NCBI GenBank assembly: GCA_927439865.1
Contig: CAKMKD010000062.1
Location: 1-44,058 of the forward strand
DNA length: 44,058 bases
From: an uncultured Coriobacteriia bacterium
GTDB lineage: Bacteria > Actinomycetota > Coriobacteriia > Anaerosomatales > Anaerosomataceae
Direction of reading: 5' to 3'
Below the pieces are notes generated by a model. That model made no database searches, was not told the origin of the DNA, and worked only from the letters and a program-made list of their open reading frames with translations. Each line of letters opens with the position of its first letter. Position 1 is the first letter of the stretch. Below are positions 1-7,740 of this stretch, piece after piece. The position numbers and the translations under genes are program-made.

Positions 1-2
1 TC

Positions 3-131
3 GAACGTCTTTCCGAACTCGACCTCAGGCCCTCGATAGCGCGCAACATCCAAGGTGCCTACGCCCAGGATTTCCGAATCGATGCCGCGTATCTCGGCGC
101 GATATGGACTCCGGAAGACGCTTCACGATGA
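3..131 (+). CDS. C-terminal end of an unidentified protein, cut by the window edge
   Basis: The frame starting at base 3 is open from the window edge to a TGA at 129-131 and gives 42 residues of ordinary composition, ending near AIWTPEDASR. The other two forward frames are either stopped early or abnormally rich in Arg, so this is the likely coding frame. No motif can be named from so short a tail. It lies 163 bp upstream of the first permease on the same strand, so it may or may not share its transcript. The family is not recognised. Confidence 0.5.
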   Translation, partial: ERLSELDLRPSIARNIQGAYAQDFRIDAAYLGAIWTPEDASR

Positions 132-294
132 CTACGCGACCCACTTCACTTTACATAAGTCAGCTTTCAGCGGACGTGTCCGCATCGGAAGGGGGAATGG
201 TCTCGGCGCAATAGATGGATGAGGTGTGACCGTTGGGGCGGTCGCAACGACCGTGCACAACCGACAAGCAGAATCTAGAGGAAGGGCTGGTGCG

Positions 295-1653
295 ATGGAA
301 AAGTTCTTCAAATTCAAAGAGCGCGGTACGAACGTGAGGACCGAGATCCTCGCTGGCGTCGTCACCTTCATGACGATGGCCTACATCATTTTTGTTAACC
401 CGGGCATTCTGTCCGCGGCATTCGGCGAGGCCGGAGCCGACTGGATTCCCGCGCTTGCCACGGCGACCACGCTCGGTGCAGCGCTGATGTGCATCTGCAT
501 GGGCATCTTCGCGAACCGGCCGTTCGCACTCGCTTCAGGCATGGGCTTGAACGCGGTCGTGGCATTCGGCATCATCATCGGGGCACAGGTGCCCTGGCAG
601 GTCGGCATGTCTGTCATCTTCGTCGAGGGACTCGTCATCCTACTACTCGTCATGACAGGACTCCGCGAAGCTGTCATGAACGCGATTCCGCTGGACCTCA
701 AGCGGGCAATCGGCGTCGGCATCGGCCTGTTTATCACGTTCATCGGCCTCGTCGACGGCAAGGTCGTCGTCGGTGACCCGAACACCCTCGTCAAGCTCGG
801 CGACTTCACACAGCCCGCCGTGTGGGTAACCCTGATCGGCCTCATCGCGATCATCGCGTTCATGGCGCTCAAGGTGAAGGGCGACATCCTCTGGGGCATC
901 GTCGTCGCAACCATCGCTGCGCTCATCCTCGGCGTCACGAAGCTCCCGGAGGGTCAGCTCTTCGCGATGCCGGTGTTCGACACGTTCTTTGCGCCGTTCC
1001 AGACGCCGGAGGGTACCAACTCCATCGCGCTGCTCCAGGTGTTCACGCCTACGCTGCTGCTCTTCGTCTTCGCGGTCATGCTCACTGACTTCTTCGACAC
1101 GATGGGCACCGTGATTTCCGTCGGCGAGCAGGCCGGATTCGTGGACAAGGACGGAAAGATCCCCGGAGTTCGCAACATCCTTGCGGTCGACTCGGCCGCT
1201 GCGGCTGTCGGCGGACTCTTCGGTGCGAGCTCGATCACGACCTACATCGAGTCGGCTGCCGGAGTGGCCGAAGGCGGTCGCACCGGACTCACCCCGATCG
1301 TGACGGGCATCCTGTTCGCGCTGTGTGCATTCTTCACACCCATCATCGCCATGGTCGGCGGGGCATTGCCGATCACCGCTGGCGCTCTCATAGTCGTCGG
1401 TTTCCTCATGATGGCGAGCGTTCGCGACATCCCCTGGACTGACTTTGAGGAAGCGTTCCCTGCCTTCCTGACGATCGTCGGCATTCCGCTGACGTACAAC
1501 ATCAGCTACGGCATCGGCCTTGGCTTCATCAGCTACGTCGTCATCAAGGTCTTCCATGGCAAGGCGAAGGACGTCCACTGGCTCCTCTGGGTCATCAGCG
1601 CCGCGTTCGTCATCAGCTTCATTCTGCCCGCCATCCAGAAGCTTGTCGGGTAG
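295..1653 (+). CDS. NCS2 family purine permease (AzgA/PbuG type)
   Basis: Predicted 452-residue inner-membrane transporter of the nucleobase:cation symporter-2 superfamily, AzgA/PbuG branch, whose known members take up adenine, guanine or hypoxanthine with protons. The protein is almost wholly hydrophobic, with about 12-14 membrane segments. It carries the branch signatures ASGMGLNAVVAFG in an early segment and SSITTYIESAAGVAEGG in the second half. I place the start at the ATG at 295 (MEKFFKFKERG) because AGAGGAAGGG lies just upstream; an in-frame GTG at 226 would add 23 residues unlike this family. The next gene, a second NCS2 permease, begins 10 bp after the stop, so the two probably form one transcription unit. 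The exact purine substrate cannot be read from sequence. No purine riboswitch was seen upstream. Confidence 0.9.
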   Translation: MEKFFKFKERGTNVRTEILAGVVTFMTMAYIIFVNPGILSAAFGEAGADWIPALATATTLGAALMCICMGIFANRPFALASGMGLNAVVAFGIIIGAQVPWQVGMSVIFVEGLVILLLVMTGLREAVMNAIPLDLKRAIGVGIGLFITFIGLVDGKVVVGDPNTLVKLGDFTQPAVWVTLIGLIAIIAFMALKVKGDILWGIVVATIAALILGVTKLPEGQLFAMPVFDTFFAPFQTPEGTNSIALLQVFTPTLLLFVFAVMLTDFFDTMGTVISVGEQAGFVDKDGKIPGVRNILAVDSAAAAVGGLFGASSITTYIESAAGVAEGGRTGLTPIVTGILFALCAFFTPIIAMVGGALPITAGALIVVGFLMMASVRDIPWTDFEEAFPAFLTIVGIPLTYNISYGIGLGFISYVVIKVFHGKAKDVHWLLWVISAAFVISFILPAIQKLVG

Positions 1654-1663
1654 AGGGGGACAC

Positions 1664-3013
1664 ATGGCAGTACGACGCGTCATCCAGACTGACGAGAAGC
1701 TACCGCTGCTGCAGGCGTTTCCGCTCGCCGCTCAGCACCTCATGGCGATGTTCGGTGCCACGGTTCTCGTGCCGCTTCTCACCGGACTCGATCCGGCGGT
1801 CGGCCTGATGACCTCGGGCTTCGGCACGCTGCTCTACCTGGTAATCACCAAAGGCAAGATCCCGAGCTACCTCGGTTCCTCGTTCGCTTTCATAGCACCA
1901 CTCGCCGCAGTTGTCGGTGGTGTGACTGCAGGGGCTGCGAACAAGCCTGAGATGATTCCGTACGCCCTCGGCGGCATCGTCGTCGCCGGGCTCATGTATG
2001 TCGTCGTCGCCGGCCTCATCAAGCTGTTCGGCACGGGCTGGCTCTACAAGGCTTTGCCGCCTGCGCTCGTAGGTGCCGTGGTCATCATTATCGGACTCGG
2101 CCTTGCTGGCGTTGCCATCAAGATGTCGCTTTTCGAGTTCGCTAACCCTGCGAACGGGCTGCGCTGGGACTACCTCGCAGTTGCGACGATCACGCTCGCG
2201 GCAGCTATCGCGTTCTCGAGCTACTTCAAGGGCTTCGCAGCGACGATCCCGATTCTTCTGGGCATCATCGTCGGCTACGCGGCCGCTATTCCGTTCGGGC
2301 TTGTAGACTTTGCGAAGGTTGCCCAGGCGGACTGGGTTGGCCTCCCGCAGCTGACGATCGCCAAGTTCGAGCCTTCGGCAATTCTGCTCATCGCGCCGGT
2401 CGCCTTCGTCGTGATCATCGAGCACATAGGTCACCTGCTGGTGATCAACGAGATCACAGGCAAGGACTTCAACCCGCTGTTGCCGCAGTCGCTGATCGGT
2501 GACGGGCTCGCAACCGCGTTCTCCGGGCTTGTGGGCGGTACGCCGTCGACGACGTACGCCGAGAACATCGGCGTCATGGCCGTGACCAAGATCTACTCGG
2601 TGCAGCTCTTCTGGATCGCTGGCGCACTCGCGGCTATCATCGGCGGGTTTGTGCCGAAGGTCGGCGCGGTCATCAGCTCGATACCGGGTCCGGTTATGGG
2701 CGGCGTCTCGATTCTGCTTTTCGGGCTGATCGCAAGCTCCGGCCTCCGCATGTTGGTGGACAGCGGAATCGATTACAGCCACAGCCGCAATCTGATTCTC
2801 TCGAGCGTGGTCCTTGTCATCGGCATTGGCATGGAGGTCGGCGGAATCGCGATTCCCCTTGGCCGCTACACCGTGCCGGGTATGGCCCTGGCCACCCTCA
2901 TAGGTGTCCTGCTGAATCTCATCCTGCCGCGCGAGTCCGAGGGGCTCATGGTGGACTCACCGGACTTCAGCGGCGAGCTTCAGGCAGAAGCGGCCGCGAA
3001 AGAGGCTTCCTAG
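1664..3013 (+). CDS. uraA: NCS2 family uracil permease (UraA/PyrP type)
   Basis: Predicted 449-residue membrane symporter of the UraA/PyrP branch of NCS2, importing uracil or possibly xanthine. Visible hallmarks are AAQHLMAMFGATVLVP in the first segment, GSSFAFI in the third, a Glu in IIEHIGHL and another in TTYAENIGV; the latter two match the paired substrate-binding glutamates known from E. coli UraA. The ATG at 1664 follows GAGGGGGA at a good distance, and the longer open frame to 1520 overlaps the upstream permease and is Ser/Arg-rich, so it is rejected. It is read with the AzgA-type permease 10 bp upstream. With hpt and apt at 9.0-11.1 kb it suggests a cell that relies on nucleobase salvage. 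Xanthine rather than uracil as substrate is the main alternative. Confidence 0.88.
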   Translation: MAVRRVIQTDEKLPLLQAFPLAAQHLMAMFGATVLVPLLTGLDPAVGLMTSGFGTLLYLVITKGKIPSYLGSSFAFIAPLAAVVGGVTAGAANKPEMIPYALGGIVVAGLMYVVVAGLIKLFGTGWLYKALPPALVGAVVIIIGLGLAGVAIKMSLFEFANPANGLRWDYLAVATITLAAAIAFSSYFKGFAATIPILLGIIVGYAAAIPFGLVDFAKVAQADWVGLPQLTIAKFEPSAILLIAPVAFVVIIEHIGHLLVINEITGKDFNPLLPQSLIGDGLATAFSGLVGGTPSTTYAENIGVMAVTKIYSVQLFWIAGALAAIIGGFVPKVGAVISSIPGPVMGGVSILLFGLIASSGLRMLVDSGIDYSHSRNLILSSVVLVIGIGMEVGGIAIPLGRYTVPGMALATLIGVLLNLILPRESEGLMVDSPDFSGELQAEAAAKEAS

Positions 3014-3060
3014 CACCACGGAGTGACCGTGCGCACGCGCGCACGCGCTCGATATACGAC

Positions 3061-3094
3061 GGCCCCGGGCTGCGCAGACGCGCGGTCCGGGGCT
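3061..3094 (+). terminator. Candidate terminator hairpin after the permease pair
   Basis: GGCCCCGG at 3061-3068 pairs with CCGGGGCT at 3087-3094 (last pair G-U), enclosing a GC-rich loop that can pair further. It sits about 50 bp after the uracil permease stop. The downstream T tract is poor, so the assignment rests on position and stem strength. Confidence 0.45.
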
Positions 3095-3100
3095 GCTTCG

Positions 3101-3293
3101 TTACTCGCAGGAGGTCGGTACTGACCGCGTCATTGAGGGAGATACCGGGAAGCGTGGCCGAGGGATGCCACTCCCAAGCACGCTAGCTACGCCGGATAAT
3201 ACCTCTTATGTTAAGTGCGATTCTCTGAACCCCTCGCCCTGTCGAAAGGATGGGTAGGTCTCACTACACCGGTTCTGCACGCTACCGGGGCGC
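3101..3293. other. Gene-free spacer with a nested hairpin
   Basis: No convincing open frame lies here. The stretch holds a nested fold: CCGG 3145-3148 with CCGG 3192-3195, GCGTG 3152-3156 with CACGC 3179-3183, and GGGA 3162-3165 with TCCC 3172-3175. It separates the plus-strand permeases from the minus-strand gene ending at 3294. It does not match any tRNA or RNA family I know and may be an additional transcription end or simply chance pairing. Confidence 0.25.
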
Positions 3294-3611
3294 CTAGACC
3301 TCCGCGGACTGCGGGAAGTACGCGTCCTCGAACTCCGTGTTGGTCATCTCGGCGAGATCGTCCTCAGCCGACTCCAGCCACGTATAGGCCTCTTCCTGGG
3401 AGCCAAACCGCGCGAGCACGGTTGCGACGTCGTCGTTATCAAACTCGACGGCCTCCACCTGGTAGATCTCCTGTTCGGCCAGCTGCGCCGAGGGCGGCGT
3501 GCGCCACAGGATGTCTTCTCGCCACTCAAGATCAGGGGAATCGCCTTCATCCACGCGCGTCACGCGCAGCCGATAGAACTCCCCCGCACTTCCAATGACC
3601 TTGCGGCCCAT
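3294..3611 (-). CDS. Small acidic hypothetical protein (105 aa)
   Basis: Soluble, acidic 105-residue protein starting MGRKVIGSAGEFYRLRV, with no membrane segment, cysteine pair or known motif. An AGGAGG site lies 7-8 bases before the ATG, so it is a credible gene. The composition (many Glu, Asp and Tyr, alternating hydrophobics) suggests one small alpha/beta domain. It follows the SH3-domain protein gene with a 15-bp gap on the same strand and may be co-transcribed. Function unknown. Confidence 0.75.
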   Translation of the reverse strand: MGRKVIGSAGEFYRLRVTRVDEGDSPDLEWREDILWRTPPSAQLAEQEIYQVEAVEFDNDDVATVLARFGSQEEAYTWLESAEDDLAEMTNTEFEDAYFPQSAEV

Positions 3612-3626
3612 CCGGACCTCCTACGT

Positions 3627-4052
3627 CTACTTCACTAGTTCAGAGTAGTTCCCACCTGCAGCAACCCAACCCTCATCACCGGTATTATCACGCACTCGGT
3701 ACCAGCCGTTTGCCGTCTCGAGAAGCTCGAGGGAGCTGCCGCTCTTGAGCTTCTTGATGACGTCGGCACTCGTCATCGGCTTCTTGCGGAGGTTGAGACC
3801 CTCGGCAAGCACTGTGACTGTCGGCTTTGTCCCGACGGGCTTCGTCGTCGCCTCTGCACTCGCATCCGTTCCAGTAGGCTCCACGGACTGCGTTGCGGGC
3901 GTTGAACCCGGCAGCGCCCCGGGCGATTTCGGGGTACTCCTGTAATCGCCATACATGCCCCAGGCGAGCCATGCCAGGATAAGAAGCAGCGCCCACGCAC
4001 CAACGATCCGTGCGATTCGCATCGTAGCAATCTGCCCTCGTGATGCCGGCAT
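3627..4052 (-). CDS. Membrane-anchored bacterial SH3-domain protein
   Basis: A 141-residue protein with a short cytoplasmic N-terminus, one membrane segment (about residues 15-33, WALLLILAWLAWGMY), a flexible Pro/Ser/Thr-rich linker (about 40-75) and a C-terminal bacterial SH3 (SH3b) domain, seen in VLAEGLNLRKKP, SGSSLELL, NGWYRVRD and EGWV. SH3b domains outside the membrane usually bind cell-wall peptides or glycans, so a wall-associated role is likely. The start is the ATG at 4052, preceded by AAAGGAGGGAACG; an upstream in-frame ATG at 4073 lacks such a site. It lies between two small unknown genes on the same strand. No catalytic domain is attached. Confidence 0.82.
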   Translation of the reverse strand: MPASRGQIATMRIARIVGAWALLLILAWLAWGMYGDYRSTPKSPGALPGSTPATQSVEPTGTDASAEATTKPVGTKPTVTVLAEGLNLRKKPMTSADVIKKLKSGSSLELLETANGWYRVRDNTGDEGWVAAGGNYSELVK

Positions 4053-4075
4053 GTCGTTCCCTCCTTTGGGCAACC

Positions 4076-4618
4076 TTAGATATACAGGCCGCCTCCGTAC
4101 ACCGCCGTGTCGTCCAGCTCGTAGCGCTCAGCCTGTTCGCCGAGAAGCGCTACACCCGCTTCGACGTGGACGCGCACCTTGGCAAGATCGATCGAACTAA
4201 GCGCATCAAGCGCCTCGATGCCTTCTTTCCCGTTAAGCCCTGCCGTCTGGCGCTTGAGTTCCCTGGCCGCATCGGCAAGCGCGTTCGCGGAATCCCACAG
4301 GCGCTTTGGCAGGGGCATCGTGGCCAGCTCGTCCGCCAGGATTCCCATCTGCTCGCCGACTTCCTCGAGTGTCTTTCGCTCCTCGGCGGTGGGGTCGAGC
4401 GCGAACGCCACGAGCTCACCGTCGCTCATCACCAAGAGCTTCCCCATGAGCGTCTCAACGATTCGGAACGCAGACTGAACCCCCTCGCGCTTGCTGATGA
4501 GGGTCACCACGTACCGACGCACAGTGCGACGCCACAGGAACATGCCGCCGATCACGAGTCCGGCTATGGCAAGTACTGCAACGAGGATGATCAGTGTGAT
4601 GGCAAGTCCTTGCGACAC
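4076..4618 (-). CDS. Hypothetical membrane protein (180 aa)
   Basis: The protein has one strong N-terminal membrane segment (LAITLIILVAVLAIAGLVIG, about residues 4-25) followed by a basic stretch (RRTVRRYVV) and about 140 residues of charged, probably helical cytoplasmic domain. I choose the GTG at 4618 because GGAGG lies 5 bases upstream; the longer frame to 4672 would add 18 poorly hydrophobic residues and run over the remnant gene next to it. The family is not recognised. It precedes the SH3-domain gene on the same strand with about 23 bp between, suggesting a shared envelope-related transcript. Confidence 0.72.
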   Translation of the reverse strand: MSQGLAITLIILVAVLAIAGLVIGGMFLWRRTVRRYVVTLISKREGVQSAFRIVETLMGKLLVMSDGELVAFALDPTAEERKTLEEVGEQMGILADELATMPLPKRLWDSANALADAARELKRQTAGLNGKEGIEALDALSSIDLAKVRVHVEAGVALLGEQAERYELDDTAVYGGGLYI

Positions 4619-4643
4619 GCAGTCCTCCACTCGCCGAACAGAT

Positions 4644-4790
4644 CTAGTCCATCTGCCGATTATCGACAACACGCTTAGATTTGCCCGCAGTTCGCTCTAT
4701 CGTACCAGGTTCTACCAAGCGGACCTTCGCGTGCAGGCCGATCACCGAGTGGATCTGCTCGGCATGCATCGACGCCCCCCTCCCCTCCAG
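4644..4790 (-). pseudogene. Remnant of phenylacetate-CoA ligase C-terminus (paaK-like)
   Basis: Read on the minus strand in the frame ending at the TAG at 4644-4646, this stretch encodes a clear match to the last 40 or so residues of PaaK-type ligases: VRLVEPGTIERTAGKSKRV. The intact paralog in this window (21703-23007) ends [19 protein letters not shown]. Similarity fades upstream of about 4790, before the stop of the ACT gene, and nothing like the roughly 380 residues of the adenylating domain is present. It is therefore a 5'-deleted gene remnant, not an intact small gene. It lies directly downstream of the iorA-iorB-ACT operon, the place where a functional paaK would be expected. Confidence 0.75.
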
Positions 4791-4839
4791 GAACCGCCAC
4801 TTGCGCATCGGGCCACAGTCACAAGCCCCTGCAGCTCCC

Positions 4840-5265
4840 CTACGCCGACGCGATCTCCTCCTGGCTCACCAGTCTCACTGGCTTGTCTGCCAGCAAGTGG
4901 AGCGCCCTCTCCACGTCTGCAACGTTGATGACAACGTACGTCGCGATGAGCGAATACACGTACTCGATATTCACCCCTGCCGAGGAGACAAGCCGCAGAA
5001 CGCCGGCGAGTCCACCCGGGACGTCCGGAAGGTCGATGCAGATGACATCGTCCTCACGGACGGTGAATCCTGCCGCGCGGAGGAGCCTGGCCGCGTCTTC
5101 AGGCCTGTCGACGATGAGGCGCAGGATGCCGAACTCGGCAGTGTCTGAGACCGAGAACCCACGGATGTTGATCGCTCCGTCACCGAGAATCCCGGTGATC
5201 TCGCTTACGCGTCCCGACTTGTTCTCAATGAACACCGAGAGTTGCTTGACCTTCATTTCGCTCAC
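4840..5265 (-). CDS. Tandem ACT-domain protein of the ior operon
   Basis: A 141-residue protein made of two ACT domains (about 5-70 and 73-140). The first opens with KQLSVFIENKSGRVSEI and continues INIRGFSVSDTAEFGILRL, the usual ACT sheet-helix pattern; the second contains DVPGGLAGVLRLV. ACT domains bind amino acids or related ligands and control enzymes or regulators. The GTG start at 5265 overlaps the iorB stop (GTGA), so translation is coupled. The position next to IorAB and a paaK remnant suggests a ligand-sensing role in aromatic 2-oxo acid metabolism (inference). A close paralog lies beside the intact paaK at 21269-21700. Confidence 0.85.
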   Translation of the reverse strand: MSEMKVKQLSVFIENKSGRVSEITGILGDGAINIRGFSVSDTAEFGILRLIVDRPEDAARLLRAAGFTVREDDVICIDLPDVPGGLAGVLRLVSSAGVNIEYVYSLIATYVVINVADVERALHLLADKPVRLVSQEEIASA

Positions 5266-5855
5266 AGCTCACACACTCCTTCCGCACATGCTGTACGACC
5301 AAGCTCGAACGCACGAAGGTTCGCTTCTATTGTCTTCTGAGGAACACGAGCGGCGATGACGGTGCGCCAGGTCCCCTCGGCAAACGGGAGTCCGTACGAT
5401 GCAGCGCCAAGCAGCACCACGTTGGCCGAGCGAGGGCTCCCCGCCTCACACGCAAGCGCTTCAGCATCGAGGAAGACCGCACCCTCGTACTGCAACTCGG
5501 CCTCTACGCCGAGCGCAGCGCCCATGTCGCCGGTCAGCACCGGGAGCGGCTGGATCGTGCGGCTGTTCACGATGAGACGGCCGCCTGGCTTGAGGAACTG
5601 GATTCTGCGTGCGGCCTCGGTGATCTCGAACGCTATCAGGTGGTCGGCGCGGCCAGGATCGACGATCGGAGAATGCACGCTGTCACCGAATCGCACGACC
5701 GTATCCACCGAGCCGCCACGCTGTGCCATGCCGTGCACTTCCGAGAGCTTCACGTCGTAACCCTCGGCTACCGCCACCTTTGCGATGACATCTCCGGCAA
5801 GAATCGTCCCCTGGCCACCAACACCAACGAGTACCACGGTGGTCACAGCACTCAT
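5262..5855 (-). CDS. iorB: Indolepyruvate:ferredoxin oxidoreductase, beta subunit
   Basis: About 197 residues, the usual length for IorB, the gamma-domain subunit of the oxygen-sensitive 2-oxo acid oxidoreductase that converts aryl pyruvates (indolepyruvate, phenylpyruvate, hydroxyphenylpyruvate) plus CoA to aryl-acetyl-CoA, CO2 and reduced ferredoxin. The N-terminus MSAVTTVVLVGVGGQGT carries the family GVGGQG motif, followed by KLSEVHGMAQRGGSV, a hallmark of this domain. The ATG at 5855 overlaps the iorA TGA as ATGA, so the two subunits are translationally coupled. The longer frame to 6032 lies inside iorA and is rejected. The 3' end overlaps the ACT gene start. Confidence 0.92.
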   Translation of the reverse strand: MSAVTTVVLVGVGGQGTILAGDVIAKVAVAEGYDVKLSEVHGMAQRGGSVDTVVRFGDSVHSPIVDPGRADHLIAFEITEAARRIQFLKPGGRLIVNSRTIQPLPVLTGDMGAALGVEAELQYEGAVFLDAEALACEAGSPRSANVVLLGAASYGLPFAEGTWRTVIAARVPQKTIEANLRAFELGRTACAEGVCEL

Positions 5856-7612
5856 GAAAGACCACCTCCGAAGTCGCACGCCGGCCCGACGGCCTGAATC
5901 GCGCTGTAGCGACACACCTGAACACACTGCTCGCAGCCAACGCAGATGGCCGTGTCGATCACCGGCTGCCCTGACGGAAGCTTCATGATCGCGGGACAAC
6001 CCAGACGCACACAGGCGCCACACCGGGTACACAGCTCTTCGTCTACCGCGAATGGATCAGCGTCCGAGCGAACCAGCAGCGCACACGGGGACTGCGCGAT
6101 GACGACGCTCAGTCCGGCGCGCTCTGTCTCCTCGGCAAGCACTGCCCGTGTCGTCGCCAGATCGAGCGGATCGACCCTGCGCACAGACTGGACGCCGAGC
6201 GAGGTACACAGTGCCTCAAGGTCAAGCGCAGGTGCAGCGTCACCGGAAAGCGTACGCCCCGAAACAGGATTACCCTGATGTCCGGTCATCGCCGTCGTCC
6301 GGTTGTCGAGGATCACAATCGTCCCATCGGCACCGTTGTACACCATGTCGAGAAGCCCGGTAATCCCCGAGTGCGCGAAGGTGGAGTCGCCGATAACGCC
6401 CACGATCGGACGTCCTCCCGTTGCCCCGGTCATACCGAGTCCGTGCGCCATGCTGACGCTCGCTCCCATGCACACACACGTGTCCATGGCCGAGAGCGGC
6501 GGCAGCGCGCCAAGCGTGTAGCAGCCGATGTCGCCTGTAACGACTGCCTTGAGCTTGCCGAGTGCCCAGTACACACCGCGATGCGGACATCCCGGACACA
6601 ACAACGGTGGCCGAGGCGGAAGATCCTTGACGGCAGCTCGGAGCTCTGGCGCCTGCGCGCCGAATGCCTGTGCGATTCGGTCGGGCGTGAGCTCGCCTAT
6701 TCTCGGCAGGCCTGTCTCGACGAGTTCGATGCCGAGCGCGAGGAGCCTCGATGTCATGTATGGGTCGAGTTCTTCAACGACCGCGAGCCGGTCAACCTTC
6801 GATGCGAACTCGGCGATGAGCGTAACAGGCAGCGGGTTGACAATGCCGAGTTTGAGCACCGATGCGTTAGGAAGGGCCTCTCGCACGTACTCGTAGGCGA
6901 TTCCTGACACGATTATCCCAAGCTCGCTGCTGCGCATCTCAATGCGGTTGAGCTCGGATTGATTTGAGAACTCCTCGAGGAGCGCCATCCGGGAATCGAG
7001 ATTGACACGCCGAGCTCGCGCGTTCGCCGGCATCATGACCCACTTCTCGGCCTTCGGCTTGAACGGTATGGGCTCGATCGGCGCGCGATCTCCCGTGGTC
7101 TCAACAAGACCCTTCGAGTGAGCGATTCTAGTGGTGGTTCGGACGAGAACGGGCGTGTCGAACCGCTCGGAGATGTCGAATGCTGCGCGGGTGAACTCGA
7201 AAGCCTCCTGGCTGCTCGACGGCTCGAGCATGGGAACCTTCGCGAATGCGGCGTAGTTGCGGCTGTCCTGCTCGTTTTGGCTCGAGTGCATCCCCGGATC
7301 ATCGGCAACGAGCAGCACGTACCCACCACCGACGCCGATGTAGGACAGCGTGAACAAAGGATCGGCTGCGACGTTCAATCCCACGTGCTTCATGGTCACG
7401 AGAGTACGCTGGCCGCCGTAGCTCACACCCGCGCCTACCTCGGCAGCGACCTTCTCGTTGGGCGCCCACTGGCAGCGCACACCGCCGAGCTTCGCAAGGC
7501 TCTCAAGAACCTCGGTAGACGGGGTGCCCGGGTAGCCGACGCCGACTGACACGCCGGCTTCCATCGCCCCGTGCGCCACCGCCTCATTCCCCGACATAAG
7601 CGAGCGCGTCAA
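5852..7612 (-). CDS. iorA: Indolepyruvate:ferredoxin oxidoreductase, alpha subunit
   Basis: About 586 residues, the expected length for IorA. It has the pyrimidine-binding part at the N-terminus (GNEAVAHGAMEAGVSVGVGYPGTPSTEV), a middle domain, the thiamine-diphosphate region (CPGCPHRGVYWALG, TGDIGCYTLG, GDSTFAHSGITGL) and a C-terminal ferredoxin-like domain with two 4Fe-4S motifs, CTRCGACVRLGC and CVGCEQCVQVC. The enzyme is cytoplasmic and marks an anaerobic lifestyle. I place the start at the TTG at 7612, because GGAGGTGA lies exactly 5 bases upstream; the ATG at 7642 adds 10 residues but has no ribosome site. Downstream iorB and the ACT gene overlap it in turn. Whether it runs in amino-acid breakdown or synthesis is not shown by sequence. 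Confidence 0.93.
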   Translation of the reverse strand: MTRSLMSGNEAVAHGAMEAGVSVGVGYPGTPSTEVLESLAKLGGVRCQWAPNEKVAAEVGAGVSYGGQRTLVTMKHVGLNVAADPLFTLSYIGVGGGYVLLVADDPGMHSSQNEQDSRNYAAFAKVPMLEPSSSQEAFEFTRAAFDISERFDTPVLVRTTTRIAHSKGLVETTGDRAPIEPIPFKPKAEKWVMMPANARARRVNLDSRMALLEEFSNQSELNRIEMRSSELGIIVSGIAYEYVREALPNASVLKLGIVNPLPVTLIAEFASKVDRLAVVEELDPYMTSRLLALGIELVETGLPRIGELTPDRIAQAFGAQAPELRAAVKDLPPRPPLLCPGCPHRGVYWALGKLKAVVTGDIGCYTLGALPPLSAMDTCVCMGASVSMAHGLGMTGATGGRPIVGVIGDSTFAHSGITGLLDMVYNGADGTIVILDNRTTAMTGHQGNPVSGRTLSGDAAPALDLEALCTSLGVQSVRRVDPLDLATTRAVLAEETERAGLSVVIAQSPCALLVRSDADPFAVDEELCTRCGACVRLGCPAIMKLPSGQPVIDTAICVGCEQCVQVCRYSAIQAVGPACDFGGGLS

Positions 7613-7677
7613 ACGGGTCACCTCCAGAAACGGATACTCCATGGCGATGGAGCGGAATTCGCTGAATCATAGCACAG

Positions 7678-7738
7678 GAGGGCATGCAGAAGCCCTCGTA
7701 GAATGCCCTTGCTGGTGCCCCGCGAACCCCCGAGTTCG
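7678..7738 (-). terminator. Two small hairpins after the NlpC/P60 gene
   Basis: Just past the stop at 7741 on the minus strand, CGAAC/GTTCG (7723-7738) and then GAGGGC/GCCCTC with an 8-base loop (7678-7697) can fold. The gap between the hydrolase gene and iorA is the natural place for a transcription end. No T run follows, so confidence is limited. Confidence 0.35.
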
Positions 7739-7740
7739 GG

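Noticed and set aside
132-294. Purine riboswitch upstream of the first permease
   Set aside because: The conserved loop and junction sequences of that class are absent.
643-2782. Long open frames antisense to the two permease genes (about 346 and 360 codons)
   Set aside because: They are mirror frames of GC-rich coding DNA, full of Arg, Asp, Glu and His with no domain, and oppose clear transporters.
3150-3240. A tRNA-Ser-like GTGGCCGAG motif
   Set aside because: No matching acceptor stem, anticodon arm or T-loop could be assembled around it.
4769-4800. Treating the paaK remnant as an independent small gene starting at an ATG near 4769
   Set aside because: No ribosome site is seen and the encoded residues are just the end of a much larger enzyme family.
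7613-7642. ATG at 7642 as the iorA start
   Set aside because: No ribosome site precedes it, while GGAGGTGA lies 5 bases before the TTG at 7612. The longer form cannot be fully excluded.
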